64,000 bases of DNA, taken from positions 1,062,566-1,126,565 of the forward strand of contig FN649755.1 of the NCBI GenBank assembly GCA_000310025.1. The letters are read 5' to 3'. The translations under genes were made by a program, and so were the position numbers. Source of the stretch: Ectocarpus siliculosus (taxonomy: Eukaryota; Sar; Phaeophyceae; Ectocarpales; Ectocarpaceae). This document shows positions 20,605 to 32,479 of the stretch, piece after piece (the stretch's first letter is position 1; each line of letters begins with the position of its first letter). The notes beneath the pieces are model-generated. The model had not been told where the DNA came from, did no database searches, and saw only the letters and a list, made by a program, of their open reading frames with translations.

Positions 20605-21168
20605 ATGTCCACGGTACGGTGTGGTGCGGTGCGTTTTTTTTCGTCTCGAAATGGGAAGGAACCGCACCGCACCGTGACATTCCCAGTTGAAAGAAACCGC
20701 ACCGTGAACATCCTTGGACTTTCGTGGCTTGGGCCGGTGCGAAAACACGTTTTGAACGATTTGGCCGTTACACCATTCGAGAAGTCGAACAGGAGCCTCA
20801 CGCGAGCAAAGAGCCGCGACGGGGCCTGCCTGGAGAAACTTGGCAACAAGGCCACAAGACAAGAAAAGCAACATTTGGACAACTTTCCGACAACACCACA
20901 TTCGGACGAGCTCCCGTTCAAAAAAGCTGGGTCGCACGAGGACGCCACACTCATTGTTCTCACCACAAACAGCAAGAACATGCAACAGATGAATACGAAG
21001 CCGAAGAAGCTGGGGTCGTCTCTTTCGTCTCCGAGGCAGTCGGCGTCCCCGGGATCGCATGCCCTGCCTGGTGACGTCATAATCGCGTTCATCATGCCAC
21101 CTGAGCATCATCTCACTCAACGGTTGTACAAGCACTTAACATGTGGTCATCGGAGCGCGGCTCCTTGA
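20605..21168 (+). CDS. hypothetical 187-aa ORF in locus B
   Basis: The ATG at 20605 lies in a frame open from 20461. The product is Lys/Ser/Thr-rich with ordinary composition. Its segment AGSHEDAT..LTTNSKNMQQ aligns with locus A around 10,090-10,135, which shows that the DNA is conserved, though not necessarily this frame. The first 25 codons run through a GGTGCGGTGCG hairpin. A minus-strand alternative (FFGFVFICCMFLLFVVRTM, a membrane segment) covers the same DNA. Not recognised. Confidence 0.28.
   Translation: MSTVRCGAVRFFSSRNGKEPHRTVTFPVERNRTVNILGLSWLGPVRKHVLNDLAVTPFEKSNRSLTRAKSRDGACLEKLGNKATRQEKQHLDNFPTTPHSDELPFKKAGSHEDATLIVLTTNSKNMQQMNTKPKKLGSSLSSPRQSASPGSHALPGDVIIAFIMPPEHHLTQRLYKHLTCGHRSAAP
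20620..20675. repeat. inverted repeat GGTGCGGTGCG / CGCACCGCACC
   Basis: The two 11-nt arms are separated by about 22 nt, and a third partial arm (CCGCACCGTG) follows at about 20,697. It can fold into a GC-rich hairpin. Locus A has no equivalent. Confidence 0.6.
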
Positions 21169-21806
21169 GGGGGGGCGTATCACGCGAGCCGTGTTGTTGC
21201 GGACACTGGCCGGTGCGCTTGTGTTTCCGGTTTGCCGAATTGCACCGCGTGTCAGCGTTCACAACCAGTCGGCACTGATGCCTCCCTGATGCCACTGCAC
21301 GGGGGGTCGCAAAATATCGAAAAACAGCGCGCGTTCCTCGACCAAAGGACGGACGGCGGCGAGAGCTATGCCTCCAAGGGCAGACAACGCTCGACAACAC
21401 AACAAATCCAGCGTGAGTGGGCGACCTTCTTTCGTCACGATGAGGTGCTGAGCGTCGAGAAGAACACGACATGAAAAAAGACCTTTTTAGTCGGTTACAT
21501 AGTCGGGAGCTTTCGTCTCCCGGTCGGTAAGGGCAACGACTGAAAAAAGGCTTCCAGCCCGGGCAAAGGCAGCAGCAAGGGACAGGGCTCCCCCCAGCCG
21601 AAACACGATGATAATCCAACGAGCGTCTGCTCGTTGTGGAGCGTACCTGAGCGGAGGCCGGCGTTGCCGCTAGTAGTCTGCGCCGACATGCTGCTTCTCG
21701 TGGCGGCAGAAGCAACCGACCCCGCAAAGAAAACCACCAGCAAAAACACGCCCCTTAGGGGAAGGCTGCCGTGACACGTAACAGTACGGGGGGCACCCCA
21801 TGTCAT
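21113..21806 (-). CDS. predicted two-exon secreted protein in locus B
   Basis: Exon 1 (21647-21806, 53 codons plus 1 nt) begins with an ATG and has the hydrophobic core GVFLLVVFFAGSVASAA, a good signal peptide with an AXA-like cleavage site, then QTTSGNAGLRS before the donor GTACGC. Exon 2 (21113-21447) begins after CTCAG and stays in frame for 111 residues to a stop: Arg-rich, with several Cys (VVCPW, HQCRL, RTGQCPQQ). The predicted length is about 164 residues, with a 199-nt intron. The donor, acceptor and phase 1 junction are all shared with locus A, which is the main support. Function unknown. The alternative is that the plus strand codes here. Confidence 0.38.
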
Positions 21807-21809
21807 ATT

Positions 21810-24340
21810 TTATGTAGAGACTACTGTACACTGAAACACGCACCGGCGGTAAACGTTAAAAGCGGTGGTCTATTTGCTTCGCGAGCGAGCTCGGGACCCG
21901 TGCTCACGACCCCGTGTAATGGAGCAAGTAGTGTATTTGCATTGTACGAGCGTTTCATGAACGTTGTATGAGCGCTTATTGGATATTTTGAATATTCTTT
22001 GGATATGGATATTTGGCGACGTTGAGGGGTATTGAAGTAGCTTTAAGGAAGATCAAAATCCCAGCCCCGCTCCCTCACTCTCCGAGTGGGCGCTGAGCGG
22101 ACCTGGTCTAAGAAGGCTAAAACAAGAGATCAAACAACAACTAACTGTGAGTACCCAATAAAGCCAGGAGCGACGAGCTTGCTCCCTTCCCTCTTTTATT
22201 TCTCTGTTCCTCCATAACATTGTGGCGTCGTCTGGCATTTGGACACCGGTCCTTCGCTTCGGTGCTCATCGTTCGCGCCGCTGGTGGTGAGACATGCAGA
22301 TGCAAATGCGACTGCTTGCGCGCGGGAGTTATGGTGGTTGGTGGGAAATATACTGAAATATAGGTGTGGTGTCACTGCTTGCGCGCCTACCGTTCGGCAC
22401 GAGACTACCGAGGGTTCATCGAAAACAACTTGCGTTTTGATTATGGAAAGTGGTAGATCTCGATCAGCTTACCACTACATACCGTGTAGAGGACATGATA
22501 CATATCGTCTTTCTTACCCGCGAAGAGGCGCGTAACCCACAGGGTTCATGGCTGCAGCGTATACGAATCTCGTGCCGTGTCCACACGACACGCACACCTG
22601 GGGCAACCAATGGTGGGGGAGACGGCGGTGCCCCGCGATTTGGGCGTTCGGCAGCAGGTCGGTTTCAAGGACACTCCAACGAACCGAAAAAAGAACGAGG
22701 ACGAAACCCTCATCATCGGGCACGCCCAGACTTAACGGTTATTTACAGTAGTTCGAAACACAAACAGGGGTTTCTGATGCAAATCGCACGGGGACGGTCC
22801 ATCATCATTTCACTCCCGCATCAAGGTTGTCAAGGCCGCGGACGAAAACAGACAATATGTAGTGGAATGGGCTCGTGTTACATGTAACCATTCAGTTAAA
22901 TTTTTCTTTTTTCAGTTGTTGGGGCGCAATCATCATGGATTTGATAATCACTTTCTTTCGTGCGTGCAGTTTCTCTGCGGTTGGTTGGCCCAGCGATGAC
23001 GCCCGATTTCCTTCGTTCGGGTGGTTGCAGGTTGAGGTTCAAATACTTGTTACGCGTGCACCGGAGGTCAACCGCCCTCTACCGGGACCATCTACTCGGA
23101 CTACACCACTACGAGAGAACGGTTCCAAGGGCTCATGGTTCCACTTGTCAATGATCTCGACCATGTCGGCGTTGCATGAGAGGGGAAAACCTAGGTGATG
23201 GACCACTCCCGACTGTCCTCAAACCCCCTTCCTAGACTGCTCCGTCTCCACATCAAGTTTAGAATCGGTTTATCTGCACCACTTTTGTTGTGGCGCCTCA
23301 TGTGCCAACGCTGTGACACCATATACCGCGCGAATGTGGGACAAAAGGACCGTGCGCCGCACCACCCCGTTTTATCCTCGGCCTATTCTTTGCACCCACC
23401 TAGTGACCCGAAGGTACCATGCAAGGGGGCAGTTTCCTAAGACCTAAGGTAGGTGAACTTTGCTTGGCTGGAACAGAGGAAATACAGCCGCAGCGTAGTG
23501 TATTACGGTACATGCATAAACGCGGTCTCTTGTATGTACATAAGCTGGAACAGAGAGGAAGTGAAGTCGGAGCGCATGTACACCCAAAAAACCGTATATA
23601 TCATAGCAGTATAACCCGTCCATGTCGTGTTTTTGTACTCTGTCATTTTCTCGCGTTGGGGGGGACTAGCAGTTTCTGGTACAACAAGAGGCCCCTTGCG
23701 TAGACTATGTACTCTCTTGCCTCGCGCTGACATATGTGCAGACGGGCTGTGTGTTTCGCCGTGCTCTTGCCCCCCACCCCCTAACCCCCAACATCTCCGT
23801 CTCGTTTTGGGCGGCATGTATCCTAATGGAGAAAAAAAAACGACCACCTTCGTCCCATACGCGAAAGGCGGCGCTCTTGCCCTCGTGTGGGGCATCTACC
23901 GTACCAAGCTATATAGTGCTCGGGACAACAAGCCCCATAGCTGACAAAGTCGAACCGTGCTTGGGGTGCGATCTCCCTCATCCCCGGCCCGGGCAGAGAG
24001 AGGGCCAGAACGAGCACAGGTGACGAGATGACGCCCTCGCGCAACTTCGCGCTTGAAAAAAATGCGAAGCCTCGGTAAACCAGCCTATATCTACGCCACG
24101 ACCGATGCAAAAAGTGAGAAGGCGGGTTCGGACGGGTTGCGAGCGCTCTTCTTCTCGTGTCCCCCCTATCCCTCTCCTCGTCCATTTTGCCCGTGGGCGA
24201 CTCTCTCTCTGCAATCCCTGGGTGAAATGATCGTCTTCAGACGGGCTGATGGTGACTGCGTACCTGTTATGCTTCGCTCTTCTCGCGCCCCGCCCGTCCT
24301 CGCCACAGCAATAATAATAATTTATAGTGCTCTCCCTCCC
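21810..24340. other. spacer without supportable gene
   Basis: Frames up to about 200 codons overlap one another on both strands, with no domain, no convincing splice sites and no second copy. AGCGCTTATTGG and ATTGGATATTTTG-type AT-rich runs occur at about 21,960-22,020. Confidence 0.35.
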
Positions 24341-24342
24341 TG

Positions 24343-24531
24343 ATGCTGCAGAGATCTTTGCAACAGGAGACGCCCTTTGCTCCCCACACCCTCTCGCTCT
24401 CGGGCGTTTTTGTTTTGTGTGTGTTGGCAGGCGGTGCGGTGTGTGTGTGTTTCCTCCTAAAAAAACTGATGAAAACGAATCGAACCGAGGATACCTCTGA
24501 ACTTGAGATGAGAGTACCGTATATCCTTTAA
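24343..24531 (+). CDS. hypothetical 62-aa single-pass membrane peptide
   Basis: The ATG at 24343 opens a complete 62-residue frame with one strong membrane segment (GVFVLCVLAGGAVCVCFLL, about residues 22-40), a basic KKLMK stop-transfer flank and an acidic tail (TEDTSELEM). The layout is that of a type III/I small membrane protein. A splice-acceptor-like GTTGGCAG lies inside it, so it may be exon plus intron. Not recognised. Confidence 0.25.
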   Translation: MLQRSLQQETPFAPHTLSLSGVFVLCVLAGGAVCVCFLLKKLMKTNRTEDTSELEMRVPYIL

Positions 24532-24569
24532 CACACATCGTACATACAAGTACAGAAATGGGATGGTGG

Positions 24570-24796
24570 GCGAGAGACTGACACATAAGATACCACACCC
24601 CCTGGACCTAAGCTCCTCGATTTCTCGCCACCAGCAAGAGCGGTGGTGGTGCCGAAAAAGACCACGCTAGAGCCGCCTCAACTACAGTAGGACGCTCTGG
24701 ATTAGCACCACGGAGTATTTGATGCCCTCTTCTTCGTGGAGTAGTCGAGCATTGAAAATCAGTCTAGGGGTGTGTTATCTTACATCACCATACGGC
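24570..24796 (+). mobile_element. MITE family 1, old diverged copy
   Basis: This retains TGACACATAAGATACCACAC at the left, GGGGTGTGTTATCTTA at the right and the interior TCTTCGTGGAGTAGTCGAGC. Orientation is as in copy 1. Terminal bases are eroded, so this insertion is older than the three well-preserved copies. Confidence 0.72.
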
Positions 24797-24799
24797 AGC

Positions 24800-26245
24800 A
24801 AATGGGCGCCCCCTTTTTTCGCCCTGCGGTGATGTCATATTTCACAGGTGACACACACACAACAGAGACCCACAGCGCCAGAGTGCGGAGGACACCATCT
24901 AGAGGAGGGGCTACAGTACAGCCTGGACCACGAAGCACCACAGCAAACGATCCCGATCCCTGTCAACGGAGGTATGCAACACCTGGCAGGAACTGGCGCA
25001 GCGAGAGAGGACATCATGTGCCTGCGGTGTTTCGCGGGGAGTAGAATAATCTGTGTGTGCGTACTGCCGCCAATTTTCAAGATTCCAAGAGATTAGCAAC
25101 AGAATCAGACGTAGAGCGATGTCGCAGCGAGAAAGGGCACATAAGAGAGGCACCTGCAGCAGTAGTGGTTGGCGAGTCATGAAGTCTCTAGACTAAACGT
25201 ACAGCAGTGAGTGCATGCATCATGGGTCGGACCTACGGAGTATGTATCGTACTTGCGTTGTTCTGATGCTTGCTGCTGGAAATCTACGGTACAAATACAG
25301 TACCGCCGTATGCCGTATGCGTAACTGCTGTTCTGTTCGGCCCGGGATACGTTCTTCAAGTTGTGTGATACCACAGAACGGTGAAATCCACCCAGGCCCT
25401 GCTTGTAAGTCCATCCCCGATGCAGGTTTAGTCTCTGAGGCTAGGCGCCGGGGGGTTAAGGCACATGTTTCCGTTTCATCGTCCGGTAAAACGGCGACCT
25501 CTCTCTCTCTTTTGCGGCGGTCAGATGTTCGGGCTATTTGTTACACGGCGAAGCTGTCTCTACGTTGGTGACACACCGTGTGCCCACACCGACACCCTTT
25601 CTGCTGCGGAATCACCCTCCTCCTTCCTCTTTGGCATTCCTTCTGTGGAGCCGAACCGACAGAGATTGCCGAGGTGTAAGTTGCGGACAGTCGTTATGTA
25701 GCGCCTGCTCCGCAAGAAAGAGATGCATGATTACAGCAGCACACAGCGGCGATCGGTGTTCCAAAGTTTCCCACATCATTTTTTCCTGCGTACCGTTTCC
25801 GCGCGGCATCTGTCCTCCCTAGGCAATAAACACCAGCACGGCTTGGCCAGAGCTCTGGGCAAGCCGATCCTCTCGCACGCGGGCGTCCGTCTTGTAGACC
25901 GGCTTGTCTTCAAGATCAGCAGCAAAGTTCCTCCTGAAGTTTCGATGTCGGTCCGTCCGCTGCTGCGGCCGTGAACATCGGCTTTCCCCCGCTATGTTCG
26001 GTGTATCTCCTCTTTCCATCTCTCTCACCTCTCCCCTCCCCCCAATCAATTTTTTCGCGTGGTGCATTGTACCAGAGCTGAAAAAACTCTGAGAATAGGA
26101 GAAGTGGTTCCTGGTCACTCACGTTGCACGACGTGATGTTAACGGGGTTGTGGCGTGAGCCTCGTTTCACACCGGGTGTGATGAAAGAAGAAACTGCCGC
26201 CTCTCTCTCCCGCTTCCATCTATCTGCAGGAAATGGTCAAGTTCA
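24800..26245. other. spacer without supportable gene
   Basis: Only short overlapping frames. A frame near 25,375-25,410 contains NGEIHPGP, faintly like the GDxxxNPGP motif upstream of some LINE endonucleases, but nothing else of a LINE is adjacent. Confidence 0.35.
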
Positions 26246-26248
26246 CCG

Positions 26249-26548
26249 ATGATCCCCGACCCATATACTCAACCCCATGGCGCCCCCCTCCACCGCCCTT
26301 CGCTTGGTGCTTGCGCCCGCGTAGGAGAAGAGAAGATGCCCCACACTCATCATAACCGGATCATGGTGAGCAGCTTTTACTTCACACTGTCCTGTTTTTT
26401 AGGGTGCCTCCTGTCGTCTCTTGCTGCTCCTGCGCCGTTGACCGGTGGGCTCGGGATTGGGGCATGCATGCATCTGATCGCGAGCCCGCCGGAGTTGCCG
26501 GGATCTTCCCTGCAAGCCACCCACCTGAGGCGCACGACCGAAAGCTAG
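26249..26548 (+). CDS. hypothetical small secreted protein (99 aa or shorter)
   Basis: ATG at 26249; an internal ATG at 26363 would start exactly at a signal-peptide-like segment (MVSSFYFTLSCFLGCLLSSL, then AAPAP), which favours the downstream start and a product of about 61 residues. Gly/Leu/Pro-rich afterwards. Not recognised. The region just inside the second ATG also reads as a minimal GTGAGC..TTTTTTAG intron of 37 nt, probably too short to be real. Confidence 0.28.
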   Translation: MIPDPYTQPHGAPLHRPSLGACARVGEEKMPHTHHNRIMVSSFYFTLSCFLGCLLSSLAAPAPLTGGLGIGACMHLIASPPELPGSSLQATHLRRTTES

Positions 26549-27236
26549 ACGGAGTAAGAGTGCTGGCCCGCTGGCACATGAAGGGGCTTGGGCAGGGCTC
26601 AAAGCCTGTCTGTAATTTACTCTACTATCTATGCGTTTTTTCTCACTTGAAAGACGAGAGGTGCAATCCACGCGCGCGCGCGAGAGAGAGCTCGGGTTGA
26701 AAGTCATCAGCGACAACTCCTTCAGCGAGGTGGGATACTTCCCTCCCTTCGGGTCCTTCCCTCCCTTCCTCTCGTCTCACGTAACCATATAGCGAACATC
26801 ACTTACTGTAATCATGTCACCGCTCAACGCTCTCGGATTTTCGATTGATTCCGCCTGCCGCCGGCAGTCCCATTTTTCCCTTCGTGTCTGCGAAGTATGA
26901 TGACGAATGCGTCGACCTCCATCCCCCGGCGGTGTTTTGCGCTTCTTGGTCCGAACACGGCGTCTGGCTCCAAATGATGTAGCGAGATGACGCCTCGTCT
27001 TTCATGTTCTTTCTCAACCGGTGCCGCCGCTATCCCGCGGTAAGGTTTTTAGGTAAACTTCATTATTGCGTGTTTTTTTTCAGAGAATTATATGATCGAT
27101 CATGTTGTCCCGACGTCGGGGTTAAGGCGGCGACCTCTACTCTCTGTCCCCTCGTAGCGGCTTTTCTATGTTTTTCCAGCGTTTTGTTGCCGTGCTTTCC
27201 CCACATACATGCACCTTGATTGAGTAATCAATCGCT

Positions 27237-27450
27237 GGTAGCCGCAAGAGGCGGAGAGACCACGGCACCCCTCCCAAGACCGATTTTCAAAGCTCGATTG
27301 CTCCACAAAAATGACAGTTTTGGAAAGGACCCGTCGAGGGCTTTCCATAGACGAGTCGAGCTCTTTCCTCGCCCACTTGGTTGTGGGGCAATCAAGTCTT
27401 AAAAGTGAACGTGATGGGGTGGGGTGCCATCTCTCCGCCGCGTACGGTAA
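27237..27450 (+). mobile_element. MITE family 2, copy 1
   Basis: Inverted ends (GCGGAGAGACCACGGCACCC against GGGGTGCCATCTCTCCGCCG) and inner arms CCGATTTTCAAAGCTCGATT / AATCAAGTCTTAAAA, related to family 1 in the CGATTTTCAAAGCTCGATT part only. It matches 47,960-48,220 through GGGCTTTCC, CCCACTTGGTTGTGGGGCAA and the CTCTCCGCCGCGTACGG end. Confidence 0.65.
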
Positions 27451-27468
27451 CCGCGAAACAGCAGCAAC

Positions 27469-27477
27469 AACACCACC

Positions 27478-27509
<32 letters not shown>

Positions 27510-27511
27510 CA
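27469..27511. repeat. (ACC)n/(AAC)n microsatellite
   Basis: An uninterrupted run of trinucleotides, ACC turning into AAC, about 43 bp long, next to MITE family 2 copy 1. Confidence 0.9.
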
Positions 27512-27519
27512 GTTTTTGC

Positions 27520-30480
27520 CGGAATCGTGCATCTTTTAGACTAGACACCTTTCGAACAGAGCTTTTGGCGGCGGAACGAACCTCTCCGTCATCCCTACGC
27601 TTCAAACCTTGAGCGCGCCTCGAGATCTGAGACTGTTTTGTTGCTCTCGTTGCGCGCCAATCGGATACAGGCGAGAGGTTCGTTGACGTGTGGACAACCG
27701 GTGGCATGAGCGATGGCCGACAGAGTGCCGTATTTGCGCGGCCATATCCCGCATCGATTGGCCCTAATGGACAGCGCACACGTGCTCACCTCATGATTCC
27801 GTCTTCCCAACGGCACACTTACTTGCCGATGGATCCGAACATTACGCGTTGGTGGATACATGTGTTGCGAGGCGAGGCTCACGCATCGGGCAATGTCGGC
27901 TGCGATGCAGACATAAGGCGACAAAGGTCACATAACGACTGCTCACACCGCTGTGGGCCTACCCCATGGTGTCATTGGTGAGTTCTGTCAATTTGATTGC
28001 ACTTCTCTTCGTAGGTTGGCGAGAACAGGCCTATCTGTACTGCGGGTTCAATAAAAAACGGCGGCGGATTGACAGTGCGGGTTTAGTCGTTAACCTTGGT
28101 CGTTTTCGGCTTGTTCGGTAAGTTCTTCCGGGGAAATACACCTCGAATCGTCGATAAAATATCATCTCCTACCGTTTATAGACCTGTTCGTTTTGTTGTC
28201 GGAACTTGAGTGTGTACGCATGCCTGCTTGCGTTCGCCTTTGCTCTTCGCGAGTCTAGCCAGCAGCCTCCCGCCTATGTCGAGAGTTACATTGTTGGCGA
28301 TTTGAATCTTGATTTGCGCAGTTCGCACTTCAGTTGAAACGCGTCCGCTGTTGGGTACGCTTTTCAAAAAGAAATGCAATTCCGCCCCTTCTCGCTTGAA
28401 AATGAAGACAGGCGCAGTAGAAGAGCCGTTGTTGTCTGCGTGGCCCCTGATCGGAACTCTTCAGCTGGAATGGACGAGAACATATCTCCAGATCAAATAT
28501 GCAACGCATTCTTAGCGACCGAGGTCTCGCTAGAAGTATTTGAAAGCAGGTTTCTATCCGGCTCGGCTTATCCTTGCCGTCCTACCCTACGGTATTGCCG
28601 TAGCTCAACGGAAAATGCTGTTCTCTAGCTTTGTCCCTCATCTCTTACATCCAGTTCATGCGTTCAGTTGCACCGTGAAGGTTCTCACCAGCCTGGTTTC
28701 CCTTGGAGCCTTACTCCCCCCGGTAGACATGATGAGTTTTCACGATCCGACACGCACGTTCTCAGTGGTTGTTGCGGACTTGTAAGCTTGCGAACTGACT
28801 TGGAGGCGACTCTTTCCCTTGCCTGTGGTTGTTTCGCACTCCTCCAGTTTTTTAAGGGAAGCGCAAGGTTCCGCTTGTAGCAGTGGCGAGCAAGCGGGAG
28901 GCGAGAGCTAGGGTGCGCCTCGGCCCACGCGTCACCCTGCCTGTGTCGGGAAACGCTGGCGTCGAGGGGGGCCCGTGGCATGGTCTGCCGCGGCGTCTGG
29001 AGAGCGGTCCTGGCGCGCGTGGCCCAGCAAGTATCTCTAGGGGGAGCAGGAAAACGCCGCAAAAGCGAAAATCGTCGGTAATGGTTGCCTCGGCAGTCTC
29101 CGGGCCACCCCCGCCTCCACTCTCTCCGAACTCCGCCCCCCTCCCCGATTGTCGATCAGTAGCCGTAGCCCTCCCCGAACGGTCAGTTCCATTCCCGCTT
29201 TGCCACCTGACCCCTTCCGTCCCCGTCGCCCACGGCTCGCGAGCGTCCTCGGCTTTGGTGAGCTAGAAAGAGAAAGCGAGAGGGCAAATACCACACCGTC
29301 GGTGTCTGTCTGCCACTAGATGCAACGACGACAGGGGTTCCTTCCACCACCCGGCATTGGACGAGTACACGCTAAGTTCGCCAGCGGGGCGGGGTGCTCG
29401 AGACACGAGCTGGGTTGCCGGCTTACTCTTCCCGACGCGACAGGTAAAGGTGATTGGTGAGGATGCCTTCGTGTTGGCACGCATGGTTAACAACGGCCAA
29501 GCAGCAGCGCACTTGACCTTAAAAAATAATCACGAAGACAGATAGGGAAGCCGAAGCCCGAGGAAGGAGCGTAGAGGAAGTGGGGTGTTGGGTTGCCGCG
29601 GATTGGTCGGTCTTCCCTGTCGTTCGGGGTCAGGCGTCACGTTGGAATAGGTGGAGGCGCGCCGCCGGTAGCAAATGGGAGGGTAGTTTAGTTGGCACGT
29701 CATGAAAAATCAAGGCAAGAAAAGACATCGCTTCCTTGGATGCCGTACGATAAGAACTGGTTCCACGTTTCGGAAGTACTGACACAATGCTACATAAAAG
29801 AACTGCAGATTTCACAGCCCTCCGCGTGTAGCCTGTGATCGGGGAATGTAGCATTCCATCCTTTGTCTCAACAGGTTTATCTTGTCTCCTTAGGTGTATC
29901 AACCGCCGCGAGGTTTCGTGATTTAAAGGTTGTAGGTCAGGATCAAAGACAAAAGTTCTCTCCTAGAATTTGCGTCCAATTCATTCGGGCTCTCCTTGAT
30001 TCCCCGAACCTTGTTGTGTCGTTACATTGTGCGAAACGCTTGTATCAATCGATACTTCGGTCTTTTTCTGTAGGGTTTCGTGGAGGACTTGGTAATCGAT
30101 GGGCCAGGCTACACACGTGTGCATGCTCATAACGAACCAAACTCTCGGGCAGGACATGATCGTGTTGGAAACATCGTTCAGGAGAAGCACCGCAAAATCT
30201 GTTGCGTTATTACCATGTAGTTGGTCCTCTCATATATACCAGTCAGTGCAAATATTTGACCAGTGTGCCAGGCCCTAGCCAGTTTGTCGTACACCCTTGG
30301 TTGACGTAAGTAAATACCCAGAAGGACAACCAAGATGGCGTTAGAGACTGGAGGAGGTACGGCGGACGAGACCGGCTAAGGAGGGTGAGAATCAATCGAT
30401 CTGGTCTTCACAGCCGTGCTTTCTGAAGAACCACGCTGGAAGGGCGTAGGGATGGCCGCGTATGCGAAACGGACAACTGT
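27520..30480. other. spacer without supportable gene
   Basis: Frames up to 127 codons on both strands, none recognised. One at about 28,275-28,325 has YIVGDLNLDLR, similar to the GDxN motif of LINE endonucleases, without surrounding support. Confidence 0.35.
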
Positions 30481-30485
30481 GGGAG

Positions 30486-30755
30486 CACAGCCTTGTGTCC
30501 GGATGGCGATCCGTCAGCACACTATTGGTGGCATTCTCAATCAAACCTTCCCCTTGCCCGCCCCGGTTAGATATGCAGCACGGAGAACCTTTTCCACCAT
30601 CATTGAAAGCGAGGCAAATGCACAGCCCTGTGCTCGGATGGTGATCCACTAGCGCAATACAATGTAAAAGGCGTTCTTAATCGAACCTTGCCCTTCCCTG
30701 CCCCAGGTAGATAGGAAGTAGCACCATTTCCACCTACATTGAAAGCGAGGCAACT
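30486..30755. repeat. imperfect tandem duplication, 135-bp unit
   Basis: The units start at 30486 and 30621. Both contain TCGGATGG/CCGGATGG, AACCTTGCCC/AACCTTCCCC and CATTGAAAGCGAGGCAA at matching positions, with many differences. Coding function not evident. Confidence 0.8.
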
Positions 30756-31516
30756 AGAATGCGAACGTGCTACTCTCTCACCACCCCCGTCGATTAGACA
30801 GAACAGGGTGGAATGAAACGCCGGACAACAGAAGCACGCGTGCTGCAGATTCAAAACCCTACCTGTAGAGCCCGATATGTACACATGGCTTCAAACCCTT
30901 CACCATGCCCAACCCTGTTTTTATGCAAGACACCAGCGGCTAACAGCGACCGATGTTGCGAGTCTGACCTACCTACCCAAGAGGAAAACATTGCTGACAG
31001 CACCAAACATCCGTAAAAAACGCGCGGCTATCCTGGCGGTGGCTTTGCCAATTTTTCCCTGGAAGGACGCCACCTTTGTACAAAAGACTTGTCAAACGCG
31101 ATATATACACATTGCGCACCGTTTCTTGCTGTCCTTGAGCCCCATCAAGCTTGCACTGAACTCTTGAGAAGGCTATGGTGCACAGCTCATGACTACTAGA
31201 CGGAGGCATGCTGGAAAAACACAAACACAAAACAAGCAGCAACAAATAAATCCTCTCGAGTGTATTTACATATATTGACCGCCTCCCCACACAACATCTC
31301 TTGCTGCGCAAAGTGCGGAATCCGATGTACCGCGCGCATTCACAGTAATCCGTACGCCAGAGCCCTACAGTACCGAATCGAACCCGTGGAATCCTTACCC
31401 TGAAAACTGCCTCGCCGCCGCAGCAAGGCAGAGTGGTACCTATCGAATTCCAATTCTCTTGAAGTCCCACGGTAGCGCATTAGTGTCCAGCACCTGATGC
31501 CATCGCGCGTCTTCGA

Positions 31517-32473
31517 CTAACCCTGATGTGCATGCCGCCTCTCATTCATCCAAGCAGTTACAGCACGAGACAGCCGAGCGTACGCGACGTTGTCAAGCTT
31601 GCCGAAAATCCGGTGGACGCCGAACAGGAGCGCAAGCATCTGTGGGGGGAGTCGGAGCACCATAACGCACCACGCCGCCAAAATCGAAATGAGCTCGGTT
31701 CTTCATGACGACACGTCAAGTTGGGCTCGTTCGACTGGCGGCCATCGATACGTCCTGCCGCTTGGTTTTGTACCGGAGGCACACAGCGGCAGCAGCATGC
31801 CCGCAAGGCCCAACAACGCAGCAAATATATTTGTAGAACGGATTTTTTACACAAACGACCTCACGTTGCAGCGTGGAGGGTATGTATGGTCAACAGTGCG
31901 CTCACTCACCAGAAATATGATCGCGAACTGAGCCGGGTGCGGCAGGTCGTTCCACACGCACCTGGCACCAGACGGAAACTCAACCAGCCCTGCTCGGCGC
32001 GCACCAGTAGCAAAGTCGCTGGTGAGGGGGAGGAACCGAAAACCCATGTGCGCGTGACACACCTCCGCCAGCCTACAAAACACACGCTAGGAGCCCCGCA
32101 CATTTTTGGTGGCGCGCCAAAAATTAAGACTAGTGGATAACCCTCTCTTCTTGCACCCACGGTACTTGAAACTGTAGCTGCACTCGATATCATGTATCAT
32201 GCAGTATTTCCGGTAGGCTATCGCGGGGTCATGAGCAGGACGGACACAGGCTGTTCGAAGCTCGGCGCCGTAGGCAGGTAGATGTCCGTATCACCGCCGA
32301 AAAAATGGCTTTTCGTCACTTACATGCACAACTTTATGGCCCATACCCAGCCGGGCGCGCACACACACAACGCGGTGGGTGTTCGCCACTCACTGTTGCT
32401 TTCAACGATGCTCACGGTCATTGCTGACATCAGGATCGCCACCACGAGGTGAGACCTACCGCAACGGTGTACA
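31517..32473 (-). CDS. partial multi-exon gene, unnamed membrane-protein-like family (copy 1)
   Basis: The three last exons can be placed on the minus strand. Exon x (32394-32473, 80 nt) encodes a membrane-like SHLVVAILMSAMTVSIVESN and ends in phase 1 at GTGAGT. Exon y (31910-31989, 80 nt) follows a CGAGCAG acceptor and encodes LVEFPSGARCVWNDLPHPAQ then FAIIFL, ending in phase 0 at GTGAGT. Exon z (31517-31639) follows CCCCCCACAG and encodes MLALLFGVHRIFGKLDNVAY, then ARLSRAVTAWMNERRHAHQG and a stop. The joined frame is uninterrupted. Exons x and y have counterparts of the same phase at 51,346-51,431/50,996-51,075 and 58,641-58,699/58,835-58,914, which is strong evidence that they are real. 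Upstream exons were not found. The hydrophobic stretches suggest a membrane protein; the function is unknown. Confidence 0.6.
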
Positions 32474-32479
32474 CTGGTG

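Larger units (their letters stand above)
17880..21806. other. locus B, diverged counterpart of locus A
   Basis: Collinear with locus A across at least four blocks (see 5690-7042 and 10031-10800) but not interrupted by an LTR element. It carries about 1.2 kb (18.24-19.44 kb) absent from A, which includes a short tRNA-like piece near 18,840-18,875 on the minus strand (GGGTCGATTCCC). Conserved reading is seen on both strands in the right half, so the coding strand is unresolved. The order and spacing argue for duplication of one unit followed by substantial divergence. Confidence 0.6.

Noticed and set aside
26363-26402. 37-nt intron (GTGAGC to TTTTTTAG)
   Set aside because: The borders look good but it is shorter than a functional spliceosomal intron is likely to be, and the DNA is open in frame as part of a signal-peptide-like segment.
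25370-28330. LINE (NGEIHPGP word at 25.4 kb and YIVGDLNLDLR at 28.3 kb)
   Set aside because: Both words faintly resemble LINE protein motifs but lie 3 kb apart with no reverse transcriptase or continuous frame between them; chance is likely.
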